Shown piece by piece: positions 52,754-60,612 of a stretch of DNA of 64,000 nucleotides. The notes below the pieces were generated by a model. That model was not told the DNA's origin. It did not search any database and worked only from the letters and a program-made list of their open reading frames with translations. The stretch is taken from positions 1,684,902-1,748,901 of the forward strand of contig JABFGC010000002.1 in the NCBI GenBank assembly GCA_013112685.1. Direction: 5' to 3'. The translations under genes and the position numbers were made by a program. The first letter of the stretch is position 1. Every line of letters starts with the position of its first letter. Source of the stretch: Chloroflexota bacterium. GTDB taxonomy: Bacteria > Chloroflexota > Anaerolineae > Anaerolineales > Villigracilaceae.

Positions 52754-53361
52754 ACCTTTTCTCCCATCAACACTTTGTAAACGGAGGAACGCAACGCGCC
52801 TTGCAAACGGTTCAAGCGGGTCTCCAGCGAGTTGTCGTAATAGAGTTTGCCGTCTGCGGCGCTGACCACCACACCGGTGCCTTCCTCCAATTTCTTTCCG
52901 AAAGAAAATTTCCCGTTGAGTTCCCTGGAAAGTTCGTCCAACTTCAATACCTTTTGTGTTGATTCGTCGGCTTGCACTTCGGCTTCCGTCACTTTCAACT
53001 GGATCAGGGCTTCACGCGCCAGCATGGCAGCGATCGTGCTGTAATCGGGGCGTTTGGCAACCGTCTTCAATTGTTTACGGGCTTCGTCGAAGACCTCATT
53101 CAAAATCTTTTCGCGCTTTTCCAATTGCGCAGAACGACTCTTCAACAGGGATGTCGCCGAAGACTGACTGCGAAGCCGGTCTGCATCCTGCCTGGCTTGA
53201 TCGAGGACGGCTTTCCGCTCTGCCTGCGCCTGTTCCTGGGCGCGCCTCCGAATGGCTTCCGCCTTCTCCCGAGCCTCTACCTGGAGACGCTCTGCCTCCT
53301 CCCGCGCTTCCGTCATGATGGCACGCGCAAGCAGTTCGATATCTTCTTCTTCAGATTTCAT
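52750..53361 (-). CDS. ntpE: V-type ATPase subunit E (peripheral stalk)
   Basis: 203 residues. A long charged coiled coil (AREEAERLQVEAREKAEAIRR) is followed by a compact C-terminal domain (GTGVVVSAADGKLYYDNSLETRLNRL), as in E subunits that bind A and B at the top of V1. The ATG at 53361 (MKSEEEDIE) is chosen; the frame opens at a TTG at 53400 with no ribosome site. Confidence 0.9.
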   Translation of the reverse strand: MKSEEEDIELLARAIMTEAREEAERLQVEAREKAEAIRRRAQEQAQAERKAVLDQARQDADRLRSQSSATSLLKSRSAQLEKREKILNEVFDEARKQLKTVAKRPDYSTIAAMLAREALIQLKVTEAEVQADESTQKVLKLDELSRELNGKFSFGKKLEEGTGVVVSAADGKLYYDNSLETRLNRLQGALRSSVYKVLMGEKV

Positions 53362-53409
53362 AGCGCTAAATCCAATCTTTATCCTTTTGGTTGGTTCCAA
53401 AGGAAAGGT

Positions 53410-53715
53410 CTATAACTTGATACCGATCGCCTTGAGGACGATGTCGCCAAGCGAAGCCTGACCCTCGGGCACACCGCCGCGCGACGGAATCTCCACCACC
53501 AGCGGAATCGTGCTCCGCAGGCTGAGATGCTCCATACGCGCCGGGATTAGTTCAGCCACATCCTGAGTGACCAGCACAATGCCAATGTCTTTGTTGGCTT
53601 GCGCTTCATCCAATGCCTGGTTCACTTCGTCTGCGGTGGAGGCAACCTTGCCGCCTACGCCCGCAAGGGAGAACCCAAGCACTGCATCAGGATGACCGAT
53701 GACCAGGATCTTCAT
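53410..53715 (-). CDS. V-type ATPase subunit F
   Basis: 101 residues (MKILVIGHPDAVLGFSLAGV ... DIGIVLVTQDVAELIP ... PLVVEIPSRGG), the typical small alpha/beta rotor subunit F (NtpG in Enterococcus naming) that joins subunit D in the central stalk. Intact. Confidence 0.93.
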   Translation of the reverse strand: MKILVIGHPDAVLGFSLAGVGGKVASTADEVNQALDEAQANKDIGIVLVTQDVAELIPARMEHLSLRSTIPLVVEIPSRGGVPEGQASLGDIVLKAIGIKL

Positions 53716-53740
53716 AAACTATCCTTTTCTTCGCAAATGA

Positions 53741-54172
53741 TTATGGAAGAATCAGGAAGGAGATGATCAAACCGTAGATGGCAATCCCTTCGGAGAGACC
53801 CACGAAGATCAATGCGCGTCCGAATGATTCGGGTTTCTCCGCCGTCGCTCCCACCGCCGCCGCGCCGGCATTCCCGACCGCAATGCCCGCGCCGATGCAA
53901 GCCAGACCCGTCGAAAGCGCCGCCGCAAGCGTGGCATATTGATCTACATTGGCTTCCTGGGCGGAACCTGCCGCAAGGACAGCCGTCGGCGAGGCAAACC
54001 ACATGAACGCCAAACCGGCAGCAAACAGACCGACGAGGAAATTAAATGTATTGAAACCATTGACCATGCGCGAAACCGCCTGCGCCGGGCTGGCTTTGCC
54101 GTTCTTGAGCAAATATGCAACAGCAGGAATTACAGGGATCAAACCAACCAAAACTGCAAATACCAAGAACAT
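53741..54172 (-). CDS. ntpK: V-type ATPase subunit K (membrane rotor ring)
   Basis: 143 residues. An extra N-terminal hydrophobic segment (MFLVFAVLVGLIPVIPAVAY) and a second one (FNFLVGLFAAGLAFMWFA) precede the c-type hairpin: glycine-rich helix CIGAGIAVGNAGAAAVG, polar loop EKPESFGR, and the ion-binding Glu in VGLSEGIAIYGLI. A Gln/Ser pattern of Na+-type rings is not evident, so proton coupling is the default guess. Confidence 0.9.
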   Translation of the reverse strand: MFLVFAVLVGLIPVIPAVAYLLKNGKASPAQAVSRMVNGFNTFNFLVGLFAAGLAFMWFASPTAVLAAGSAQEANVDQYATLAAALSTGLACIGAGIAVGNAGAAAVGATAEKPESFGRALIFVGLSEGIAIYGLIISFLILP

Positions 54173-54242
54173 TGTTTATCTCCTTTTAGTAGATGAGAGT
54201 TTCTCAACCAGAATCGCACAAAATAGGGGATGGATTCAATAA

Positions 54243-56255
54243 TCAGGACGACGCCTCCTCTTTCGAGGGAGTCAACTTCAGCGGCTCGAACTGCATCCCG
54301 CCTCCGTGGAAGAACTTGCCCAGAATTTCATAGTAGTGCAAGCGCATCGTTTGAATGCCAACGATCAAGCCTTCAAATCCGATGATGAACAGGTTGCCGA
54401 TGACAATCGTGATCCAGAAACCCAAATCCGGCTCATGACCTGCGAGCGAAAAGATGGCAAGGCTCAAACCGCCATGCGCCACCGCAAACGCGCCCACACG
54501 GATGAACGATAGCGTATTACTCAACATGCTGATGACCGTTTCGATCAAATCCATCAGGGATTGGATGAGGAACATCATGAATCCGCCCACGCCTCTCCCT
54601 TCGATGAGGGTATGACCTTCCACCATGTTCCTGAGAAAACCGCCAAACATCACAGCCAGACCGAAAACCGCCAGCAGGGTTGTAAAGGGCAACGGAAGCG
54701 AATTGATCGCCACCGCCACACGCGGAGCCAACGCAGTATCGCCGAGGAAACCTCCAAGCATGGCAAGGAAACAGATGTAGAAAACGAACGCCGTGATGCC
54801 GGTGTGACCGAACAGCAAATGCGCCCAATCGCGCCCGCGGATGTTGTTGACCATTCCCAAAAGGAAGGCAAACAACAGGATGATAATGCCCGCATCAATG
54901 GCAATGCTCAAAATGCTGAGGATGTTCTCCATCGGACTGATCCAGGTCGGCTCGAAGTGGAAGTGCAGGTACTCCTCCACTAAATGACCTTCGAACCCGA
55001 AGATGCTGCCGTAGAGATAACCGAACACCGCCGCCGATGCGCCGCAGTAGGCGATCAGCAAGCCGAGGCTTTGCATCCCTTTCATGATGATCTTGTTGTG
55101 CATCAGGATGCCGAGGATGAACAGAACGATTCCCTGCCCCAAATCGCCGAACATCGCGCCATACAACAGCGGGAAGGTAAACGCCATCAGCAGGGTCGGG
55201 TCGAGTTCGCCATAACTTGGGTGCCCGTATGTGCCAACCAGCATTTGAATCGGCTTAAGCCACTTGTTCTCGGTCAACGCCACAGGCACATTGCTGTGAT
55301 GCCCCGAGCGGCTCGTCCGCATGGTTTCGATCAGAATCTCGCGTGAGGCTTCCTTGAGCCGCGCGGTCAGGTCCGGCAAATCCGCAGTTGGCACCCATCC
55401 CACAACAACATAGGTATGCCGCAACTGCCCAAAGCGGACAATGGCATCCGCCATGACGCGGCTCGTGTGAACATCCCAAAGTAATTTCTGCAATTCGGCT
55501 TTGTATGTGTTGCCGAATTTGACCAGGTCCGCTTCGAGGCTGGAAATCTTCTGTCGGGACGACTCGATATCCCTTCGCAACATTGCGGTAATTTGTTCCG
55601 GCGTTCCGCTGAATTCATCGGGCAGACCTAGTGGGTTGAGATATGCGCTCTTCGCGGCACGCTCTAAAACATCGGAATTACTCTTGGGTCCCAAAATCCA
55701 CACGACCGGTTTCTGCGCATCCTCGCGCAGCACAAAAAATACATGCGGCACGCGCAGCAGGCTCGTCCTCAACCGGCTGATATTCGCAGCCGGGATGACC
55801 CCCAAAATGGAATGCATGTAGGAGGATTTTCTCAACGCCCCCACCTCGACTTTGACATCCGCAATCGGCTCCAACTGATGGAGTTGACTCTCCAAAAGTT
55901 CCAGCCGCTTCCTCTCAGCCGATAATTGGTCGCTGGTCTCTTTGACCTCTGCCTCGATCCGATTCACGGATGGTTGGATCGCTTCCAGGTCCACAACAGA
56001 TTCGATCCCGGCTTTGGCAGGGCGGTCTTCAGGAAGCCCCACATTCTGCATGATAGCTTGGATGCGGCGTTCCATCGCGGAGAGCGCCCCGGCTTTTTCC
56101 TGCCACGAGTTCTGACCCAATCCCTCCTGCTGTCCCAAATGGGCGCTATCCACCTGGTGAAAGACTCCATACCCGCTCAACGCCTTCGTTACGGCGACCA
56201 GATCCTTCGATGGAACGATCAATTCGACTTCAGACATTTCCTTTGGAAATAACAT
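54243..56255 (-). CDS. ntpI: V-type ATPase subunit I (a-type, ion channel and stalk)
   Basis: 670 residues, intact. The N-terminal half is a soluble coiled coil (EVELIVPSKDLVAVTKAL; ETSDQLSAERKRLELLESQL) that forms the collar contact. The C-terminal half has about seven membrane helices. The essential Arg is in NTLSFIRVGAFAVAHGGLS. It carries ions between membrane and K ring and links to E/H stalks. Confidence 0.95.
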   Translation of the reverse strand: MLFPKEMSEVELIVPSKDLVAVTKALSGYGVFHQVDSAHLGQQEGLGQNSWQEKAGALSAMERRIQAIMQNVGLPEDRPAKAGIESVVDLEAIQPSVNRIEAEVKETSDQLSAERKRLELLESQLHQLEPIADVKVEVGALRKSSYMHSILGVIPAANISRLRTSLLRVPHVFFVLREDAQKPVVWILGPKSNSDVLERAAKSAYLNPLGLPDEFSGTPEQITAMLRRDIESSRQKISSLEADLVKFGNTYKAELQKLLWDVHTSRVMADAIVRFGQLRHTYVVVGWVPTADLPDLTARLKEASREILIETMRTSRSGHHSNVPVALTENKWLKPIQMLVGTYGHPSYGELDPTLLMAFTFPLLYGAMFGDLGQGIVLFILGILMHNKIIMKGMQSLGLLIAYCGASAAVFGYLYGSIFGFEGHLVEEYLHFHFEPTWISPMENILSILSIAIDAGIIILLFAFLLGMVNNIRGRDWAHLLFGHTGITAFVFYICFLAMLGGFLGDTALAPRVAVAINSLPLPFTTLLAVFGLAVMFGGFLRNMVEGHTLIEGRGVGGFMMFLIQSLMDLIETVISMLSNTLSFIRVGAFAVAHGGLSLAIFSLAGHEPDLGFWITIVIGNLFIIGFEGLIVGIQTMRLHYYEILGKFFHGGGMQFEPLKLTPSKEEASS

Positions 56256-56299
56256 TTACATCTCCATAAATGACCTGCCGCAAAGGCAGGGTGAAGTAC

Positions 56300-57385
56300 T
56301 TATTGAATCATGCTGGTTTTCAACAACAATGGACGGAAATCTTCATCTTTTAGTTTGGAGGATTTTGCTTCGATCAGTACGACCAGGTCCTGCACTTCGA
56401 AATCACTCAAGATCAAATACGCCAGCGGAAGACCGATATGGAAGGGATAACCAATGAAGGCGGACACGCACTGCTTCATGACCTGCTGTTTGAGCTGATG
56501 CTCCAACTTCGGCAAACCGGACTGGGGACGTTCCAGAAGCGCGTTCACATCTGCTATGCCCGGGTAGATGCGCGAAACGACAGCCGCAATGTCCGACCCG
56601 GCAGCGATGGCGCGCACATCTTCATCCTTTACACGGTAACCGAACGGCAGGGTGTAATTGATCAATTCTTCTTCCGAGAGTTTGTGGTAGATCTTGTAGC
56701 GGATCACCCACATCAAATTGTTCAAATCCAGCAGGGAGCCGACGAGTTTTGCGCCCATCTCTCGGTCTCTGCCGGTCAGGTTCTTGATCTCGCCCCACAA
56801 CCCGCGCCAGTAAGCCAAATCCAACGCCACCTCGAGCGGAAAGAGGTTTTGCTCGGTGGAAAAACGCTTCATCGCGAAGGACATGGTCGCTTCGTAGGGC
56901 GTGCCCTTCAAGAGGTCCACAGCCGAGGCGATGTTCCCAGAGTCCACCATCGCCTGCGCGGGGATCGAGGCGAAACTCCCAAATGGAAACAACACTTCGC
57001 GCACGCGGTCCCAGGCTGCGACATCTGAATTCCAGGACGATACGGTTTGAATACTGCGCAAGACGGCTTTGAGATTCCCCACTTCAAAATAACGATACAT
57101 CTGTTTGATAAGCGGACGGGTCTGTTCGGGCGCCTGTTGCACCACGCTCGAATAAGAATCCGCCAGCCGCTGGCGAACTTGCAGGATCACGCGCCGGGGT
57201 GTCAGGTCTGTGTCTTTCAGACCGGAAATATGTTTGCCATAAGGCGTGTTTTTCAGCGCGCTGACCAGTGAAGCAAAATCTGGCGAGTCGCTCAAGCGAG
57301 TTATTTCCTGGGGCGTGAGTAAATCGGAATACATAGCCCGCACCCGCGTGCTGATCGCCGCGTAACCGGAAACGCCGCTCGCCAT
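56300..57385 (-). CDS. ntpC: V-type ATPase subunit C (d-type, rotor socket)
   Basis: 361 residues, largely alpha-helical in three repeats (ARVRAMYSDLLTPQEITRLSDS, MYRYFEVGNLKAVLR, DLNNLMWVIRYKIYHKLSEE), as in the funnel-shaped subunit joining the central stalk to the K ring. Intact. It lies 3 bp from the H/G gene upstream. Confidence 0.92.
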   Translation of the reverse strand: MASGVSGYAAISTRVRAMYSDLLTPQEITRLSDSPDFASLVSALKNTPYGKHISGLKDTDLTPRRVILQVRQRLADSYSSVVQQAPEQTRPLIKQMYRYFEVGNLKAVLRSIQTVSSWNSDVAAWDRVREVLFPFGSFASIPAQAMVDSGNIASAVDLLKGTPYEATMSFAMKRFSTEQNLFPLEVALDLAYWRGLWGEIKNLTGRDREMGAKLVGSLLDLNNLMWVIRYKIYHKLSEEELINYTLPFGYRVKDEDVRAIAAGSDIAAVVSRIYPGIADVNALLERPQSGLPKLEHQLKQQVMKQCVSAFIGYPFHIGLPLAYLILSDFEVQDLVVLIEAKSSKLKDEDFRPLLLKTSMIQ

Positions 57386-57388
57386 GGG

Positions 57389-57700
57389 TTATACCCTGCC
57401 GATCACGCGTTCCAGCACAAATGCAACTGCCTTGTCAAAATTCTTCTTTGCGGAGGCTTCGAACTCGCTGTTCGCAGAATCCCCGTCTGCTCCGCCTTGC
57501 CCGGATGGTTCGCTCGATTGCGCATCGGCGATCATTTTGCGCGCTTCTTCATGCGCTTCGGCTTTGGCTTTGGCGATCAGGGCTTGCGCCTCCTGCTCTG
57601 CCTTCACCGGAATCTCTGCCGCTTCGCGCTTTGCCTTCTCTTGAATCTCCTGCGCCTGCTTCTCGATCTCAAGTACCTGTTCGATGTGCTTCTCGTTCAT
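57389..57700 (-). CDS. V-type ATPase subunit H/G (peripheral stalk)
   Basis: 103 residues, almost all a charged coiled coil (HIEQVLEIEKQAQEIQEKAKREAAEIPVKAEQEA split over two heptad blocks). It pairs with subunit E in the stalk. First gene of the V-type operon; GAGGTG lies 8 nt before the ATG. A run with Ser/Gly (QSSEPSGQGGADGDSANSEF) near residue 65 interrupts the coil. Confidence 0.85.
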   Translation of the reverse strand: MNEKHIEQVLEIEKQAQEIQEKAKREAAEIPVKAEQEAQALIAKAKAEAHEEARKMIADAQSSEPSGQGGADGDSANSEFEASAKKNFDKAVAFVLERVIGRV

Positions 57701-57736
57701 AACGGTTTCACCTCATTACAGTACTTCGGGATATTT

Positions 57737-57763
57737 ATTATATTTAATGCCCGCTATTGTAAA
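57737..57763 (-). promoter_or_regulatory. Candidate promoter of the V-type ATPase operon
   Basis: On the minus strand TTTACA and TATAAT are separated by 15 bp, giving a leader of about 30 nt that contains the ribosome site of the first gene. The spacing is slightly short. Confidence 0.5.
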
Positions 57764-57885
57764 GGATTAATATTTACCAATCAAGGGCAGATTTATTTTG
57801 GTCGTGCAATATGGTACATACTTTAATTTTCGACTTATGATTTCAAATAACGGGGAAATAATTCTTGACTCACCTTATGCAGTAG

Positions 57886-57908
57886 CGCGAGATTTATCTC
57901 GCGTTTTT
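57886..57908. repeat. Palindrome CGCGAGAT-TT-ATCTCGCG with T run
   Basis: 8-bp perfect arms followed by TTTTT on the plus strand. No plus-strand gene precedes it, so it is read as a dispersed palindrome; see 29243. Confidence 0.6.
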
Positions 57909-57938
57909 AGGCGATATGAATAGCGCACTTTTCGCAAA

Positions 57939-57990
57939 GGGCGACCCTTTCTTATACATTGGCATAAGTCTATGCCCTGACGGGTCGCCC
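57939..57990. repeat. Nested inverted repeat (GGGCGACCC ... GGGTCGCCC)
   Basis: 9-bp perfect outer arms enclose GGCATA-AGTC-TATGCC, an inner 6-bp hairpin. It lies between the two ATPase operons. GGGTCGCCC-containing elements are common dispersed repeats in large bacterial genomes. Confidence 0.65.
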
Positions 57991-58033
57991 CTACGATGAA
58001 ATTGCGCAGGGTAAGTGATTGGGTTAAACAAAA

Positions 58034-58059
58034 AGAGGGCTTGATCTCTCAAGTCCTCT
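58034..58059 (-). terminator. Intrinsic terminator of the Fo operon
   Basis: On the minus strand an 11-bp stem (one mismatch) is followed by CTCTTTTTGTTT, 9 bp beyond the last stop codon. Confidence 0.85.
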
Positions 58060-58067
58060 TTCTTCGC

Positions 58068-58804
58068 TTACTTCAAGTTCTGACGCAAACTTTCCAGCCT
58101 GCCGGCAACCGAACCATCCATCACCTTATCCCCCACTTTGATGACCAGCCCGCCCAGGATCGCCGGGTTGACATGGAAGTTCACTTCCTTCGCGCCGACC
58201 TTGGCAGTCAGGTCCTTCTTGACAGTGGCTTTTTCATCCTCGGTCAAGGTCAAGGCGCTGGTTACATCGGCAGTCTCGCCCTTTAAACGAAGCGTCATCC
58301 AACACGATCACCTTGCCAGATTTCACGCCGGAGAAGAACTCATCCAGCAAAGCGCGCTGTTTCTTCTCATCCAAAGCCTCACCCACGAGTTTGTTCGCGG
58401 CGGCGATTGCCAGGGCGGCAACTTGTCCGCGCAGGTCGCCGAGGATGCGGTTGCGTTCCAATTCGGCTTCGGCAATCGCGGATTCGCGCGCTTTGGCGGC
58501 TTCCGCCTCGGCGGCGGACTTCACATCCTTGGCGGCGCTTGAGGCGCGCTCCGTCGCTTCGCGCACGACCTTGCCGGCTTCAGCCTGGGCGTCGGCGATG
58601 ATCTTCGCTGCCTGCTTCTCGGCGTCCGCACGGGCTTCCGCAGCGATGCGGGCGTCTTCAAGTCCCCTGGGCGATCTTCTTTTTGCGGTTGTCCATCATG
58701 TCCAGCATGGGCTTATAGACCCAGGCGTTCAAGGTTAGGAACACGATCAAGAACGCGATGATCTGGACAATGAGGAGACCTAGATTAATACCTAATGCTT
58801 CCAT
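58068..58804 (-). CDS. atpF: F-type ATP synthase subunit b fused to the delta C-terminal domain (two frameshifts)
   Basis: About 244 residues after correction of an extra G near 58670 and another near 58284. One N-terminal membrane helix (GLLIVQIIAFLIVFLTLNAWVYKPM) leads into the long Ala/Glu coiled coil of subunit b, then KKQRALLDEFFSGV, then a domain matching only the C-terminal part of delta (VTSALTLTEDEKATVKKDL ... ILGGLVIKVGDKVMDGSVAGRLESLRQ). The six-helix N-terminal delta domain that caps F1 is absent. Whether the two parts are one chain depends on the second indel; otherwise the delta part starts at 58298 without a ribosome site. Confidence 0.8.
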
Positions 58805-58821
58805 CTGACTCTCCTATCCGA

Positions 58822-59061
58822 TTACACAACTTTGAAGAGCATCAGGAACGCGATGACCAGACAGTAAATGGCGATCGCTTCGGAGAAAGCGATGCCGAGG
58901 ATCATGTTGGTCAACAAGTTACCGTACGTATCGGGGTTGCGAGCCATGCCGGTGAGCGCGCCCTGCACGCTCAGACCGATCCCCACACCGGCGCCTGCTG
59001 CGCCGATCATTGCCAAACCTGCGCCGACGTAGCGCATAGCGTCCAGAATATTTCCTTCCAT
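58822..59061 (-). CDS. atpE: F-type ATP synthase subunit c
   Basis: 79 residues forming the two-helix hairpin of the rotor ring: AAGAGVGIGLSVQGALTGMARNP, polar loop, and GIAFSEAIAIYCLVIAF with the ion-carrying Glu. The Na+-type Gln in helix 1 and the Ser after the Glu are not present (Ile and Ala instead), so proton translocation is likely. Confidence 0.96.
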   Translation of the reverse strand: MEGNILDAMRYVGAGLAMIGAAGAGVGIGLSVQGALTGMARNPDTYGNLLTNMILGIAFSEAIAIYCLVIAFLMLFKVV

Positions 59062-59091
59062 GGTTCAAATCTCCTTAGAATGATTGATTAA

Positions 59092-60099
59092 CTAAATTTC
59101 GTGCGCTACTTCTGCGTGCGCTTCAGCGTGATCTTCGTGCTCACCGTGACCCTGCGTGGCTTGCGCCATGAAGACCATGGTCAACATACCGAACACGAAC
59201 GCCTGAATGATGCCGACGAACAATTCGAACATCATGATCATCGCGGGCAAAATGGATATGTTACCGAGCAAACCGGCAACGATGGCGACCAACACGATGC
59301 CTGCAAACATATTACCGAACAAACGGAAGGCAAACGAAAGGATCTTCGAGAGTTCGGATATCAACTCCAACAAGCCCACCAAAAAGTCCATCGCGCCGAA
59401 GAACGGCACCTTGAACATTCGGCGGGTGTTGAAGAACTTGCTCAAATAACCGATGCCCTGCGCGCGGAAACCGATCACCTGGATCATGATCACGGCGATG
59501 ACGGCGAGCGCAGCGGTGAAGTTCAAATCCACCGAGATGCCGCGGAAAAACGGCGCGAGAACGTATTCATGGCTCATTTCGGCATCATAAAGATACCAAC
59601 CGCTATGCAATTCGCCGCCATGGCCGCCGCCATGCGGGTGCAGCACACCGATGGACTCAAAGCCGGGGATCAACTTCAGCAGGTTGGCGAACAGCACATA
59701 GATCATGATGGTCGCAAACCAGGGGAAGATCATCCGGGCATACTTGCCCGCCGAACCTTCCGTGAGGTTGTAGAGCATTTCCACCAGGGCTTCCATCAGG
59801 TTGCCAATGCCTTGCGGCACCAGGTCAGACTGCGCGCTCTTTTTGATGGAGCGATTCGTGGCAAACGCCACCCAGACCAACAGGACAATCGTCACTGCCA
59901 GCGTGGGAAGCGTGTTCACAAGATAGAACGGACCCAAGCCCAGGAAATTCTCGGCAATGGGTTCCTCGATCAATTTTTCGGCGGCAACAGTGATCTCAGG
60001 CTGAACCGCGGGAAAATAATATGTTCCCAGCACAAAGCCTGCGATCATAAGCGCCAAAACAATCCAGCGCCGCCAGGGGATACGTTTTTGGGTTTCCAA
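59092..60099 (-). CDS. atpB: F-type ATP synthase subunit a
   Basis: 335 residues, longer than the usual 230-290. The essential Arg is in KILSFAFRLFGNMFAGIVLV, followed by FVGIIQAFVFGMLTMVF. The extra length lies in a His/Gly-rich loop (HPHGGGHGGELHSG) and a His/Glu-rich C-terminal tail (QGHGEHEDHAEAHAEVAHE). Intact. Forms the stator ion channel against the c ring. Confidence 0.95.
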   Translation of the reverse strand: METQKRIPWRRWIVLALMIAGFVLGTYYFPAVQPEITVAAEKLIEEPIAENFLGLGPFYLVNTLPTLAVTIVLLVWVAFATNRSIKKSAQSDLVPQGIGNLMEALVEMLYNLTEGSAGKYARMIFPWFATIMIYVLFANLLKLIPGFESIGVLHPHGGGHGGELHSGWYLYDAEMSHEYVLAPFFRGISVDLNFTAALAVIAVIMIQVIGFRAQGIGYLSKFFNTRRMFKVPFFGAMDFLVGLLELISELSKILSFAFRLFGNMFAGIVLVAIVAGLLGNISILPAMIMMFELFVGIIQAFVFGMLTMVFMAQATQGHGEHEDHAEAHAEVAHEI

Positions 60100-60109
60100 G
60101 CCCCGCCTC

Positions 60110-60391
60110 CTAAACAGAAGTTTTATTGGTTTCGGTCTCGTTTTTATCCTTTAGCTGGCTTAGCGCTCTACGCGAAAGAGACAACATCAGGAGGACCGAA
60201 ATGGGAATACCGGCAAACAGAAGCGCCAGCGTGAACATCGGCTTCGTGCCGAACTGATTATCAAGCCACAACCCGCCAAAGACCGATGCCAAAACAACGG
60301 CAAGGGTAACGCAACCGACCTGCCCGATCACTACAATGAGCAAGGTCTGCAGCATATTTTTGCGTTTTTGGTCTTGTTCCGATTGTGCCAT
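60110..60391 (-). CDS. AtpZ/AtpI-family protein of the Fo operon
   Basis: 93 residues with two membrane helices. The second part (GLWLDNQFGTKPMFTLALLFAGIPISVLLM) matches the AtpZ/AtpI family, helpers of c-ring assembly or Mg/Ca uptake encoded first in atp operons. The ATG lies about 9 nt from the -10 box, so the message is nearly leaderless and has no ribosome site; the Met at residue 13 is an alternative start. Confidence 0.85.
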   Translation of the reverse strand: MAQSEQDQKRKNMLQTLLIVVIGQVGCVTLAVVLASVFGGLWLDNQFGTKPMFTLALLFAGIPISVLLMLSLSRRALSQLKDKNETETNKTSV

Positions 60392-60399
60392 GTCGCACG

Positions 60400-60428
60400 A
60401 TTATAACTGACAGGTCTAAGGGCGTCAA
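60400..60428 (-). promoter_or_regulatory. Sigma70-type promoter of the Fo operon
   Basis: On the minus strand TTGACG and TATAAT with a 17-bp spacer. The predicted start is about 2-3 nt upstream of the ATG at 60391. Confidence 0.75.
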
Positions 60429-60548
60429 ACAGAAATGGAAAATGGGGGTGGGACGCCCGCCCAGGGCGGATTCAAGGATACTCAGACCCATTCCCCGCCC
60501 CACCACGCCTCTTTCCTAAACGTTTGACCTGCTCCTGTTTTCTGACGG

Positions 60549-60612
60549 CGGACCGCAGACCATAGACCGTATTTCCATGGTCCGTCGTCTACGGTCCATC
60601 GTCCACGGTCTG
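60549..60612. repeat. Degenerate GGTCC/GTCTAC repeat tract
   Basis: Imperfect 9-11 bp units (CGGACCGCAGACCATAGACCG, GGTCCGTCGTCTACGGTCCATC, GTCCACGGTCTG) form both direct and inverted pairs right after the nuoN stop. No clear terminator otherwise. Confidence 0.6.
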
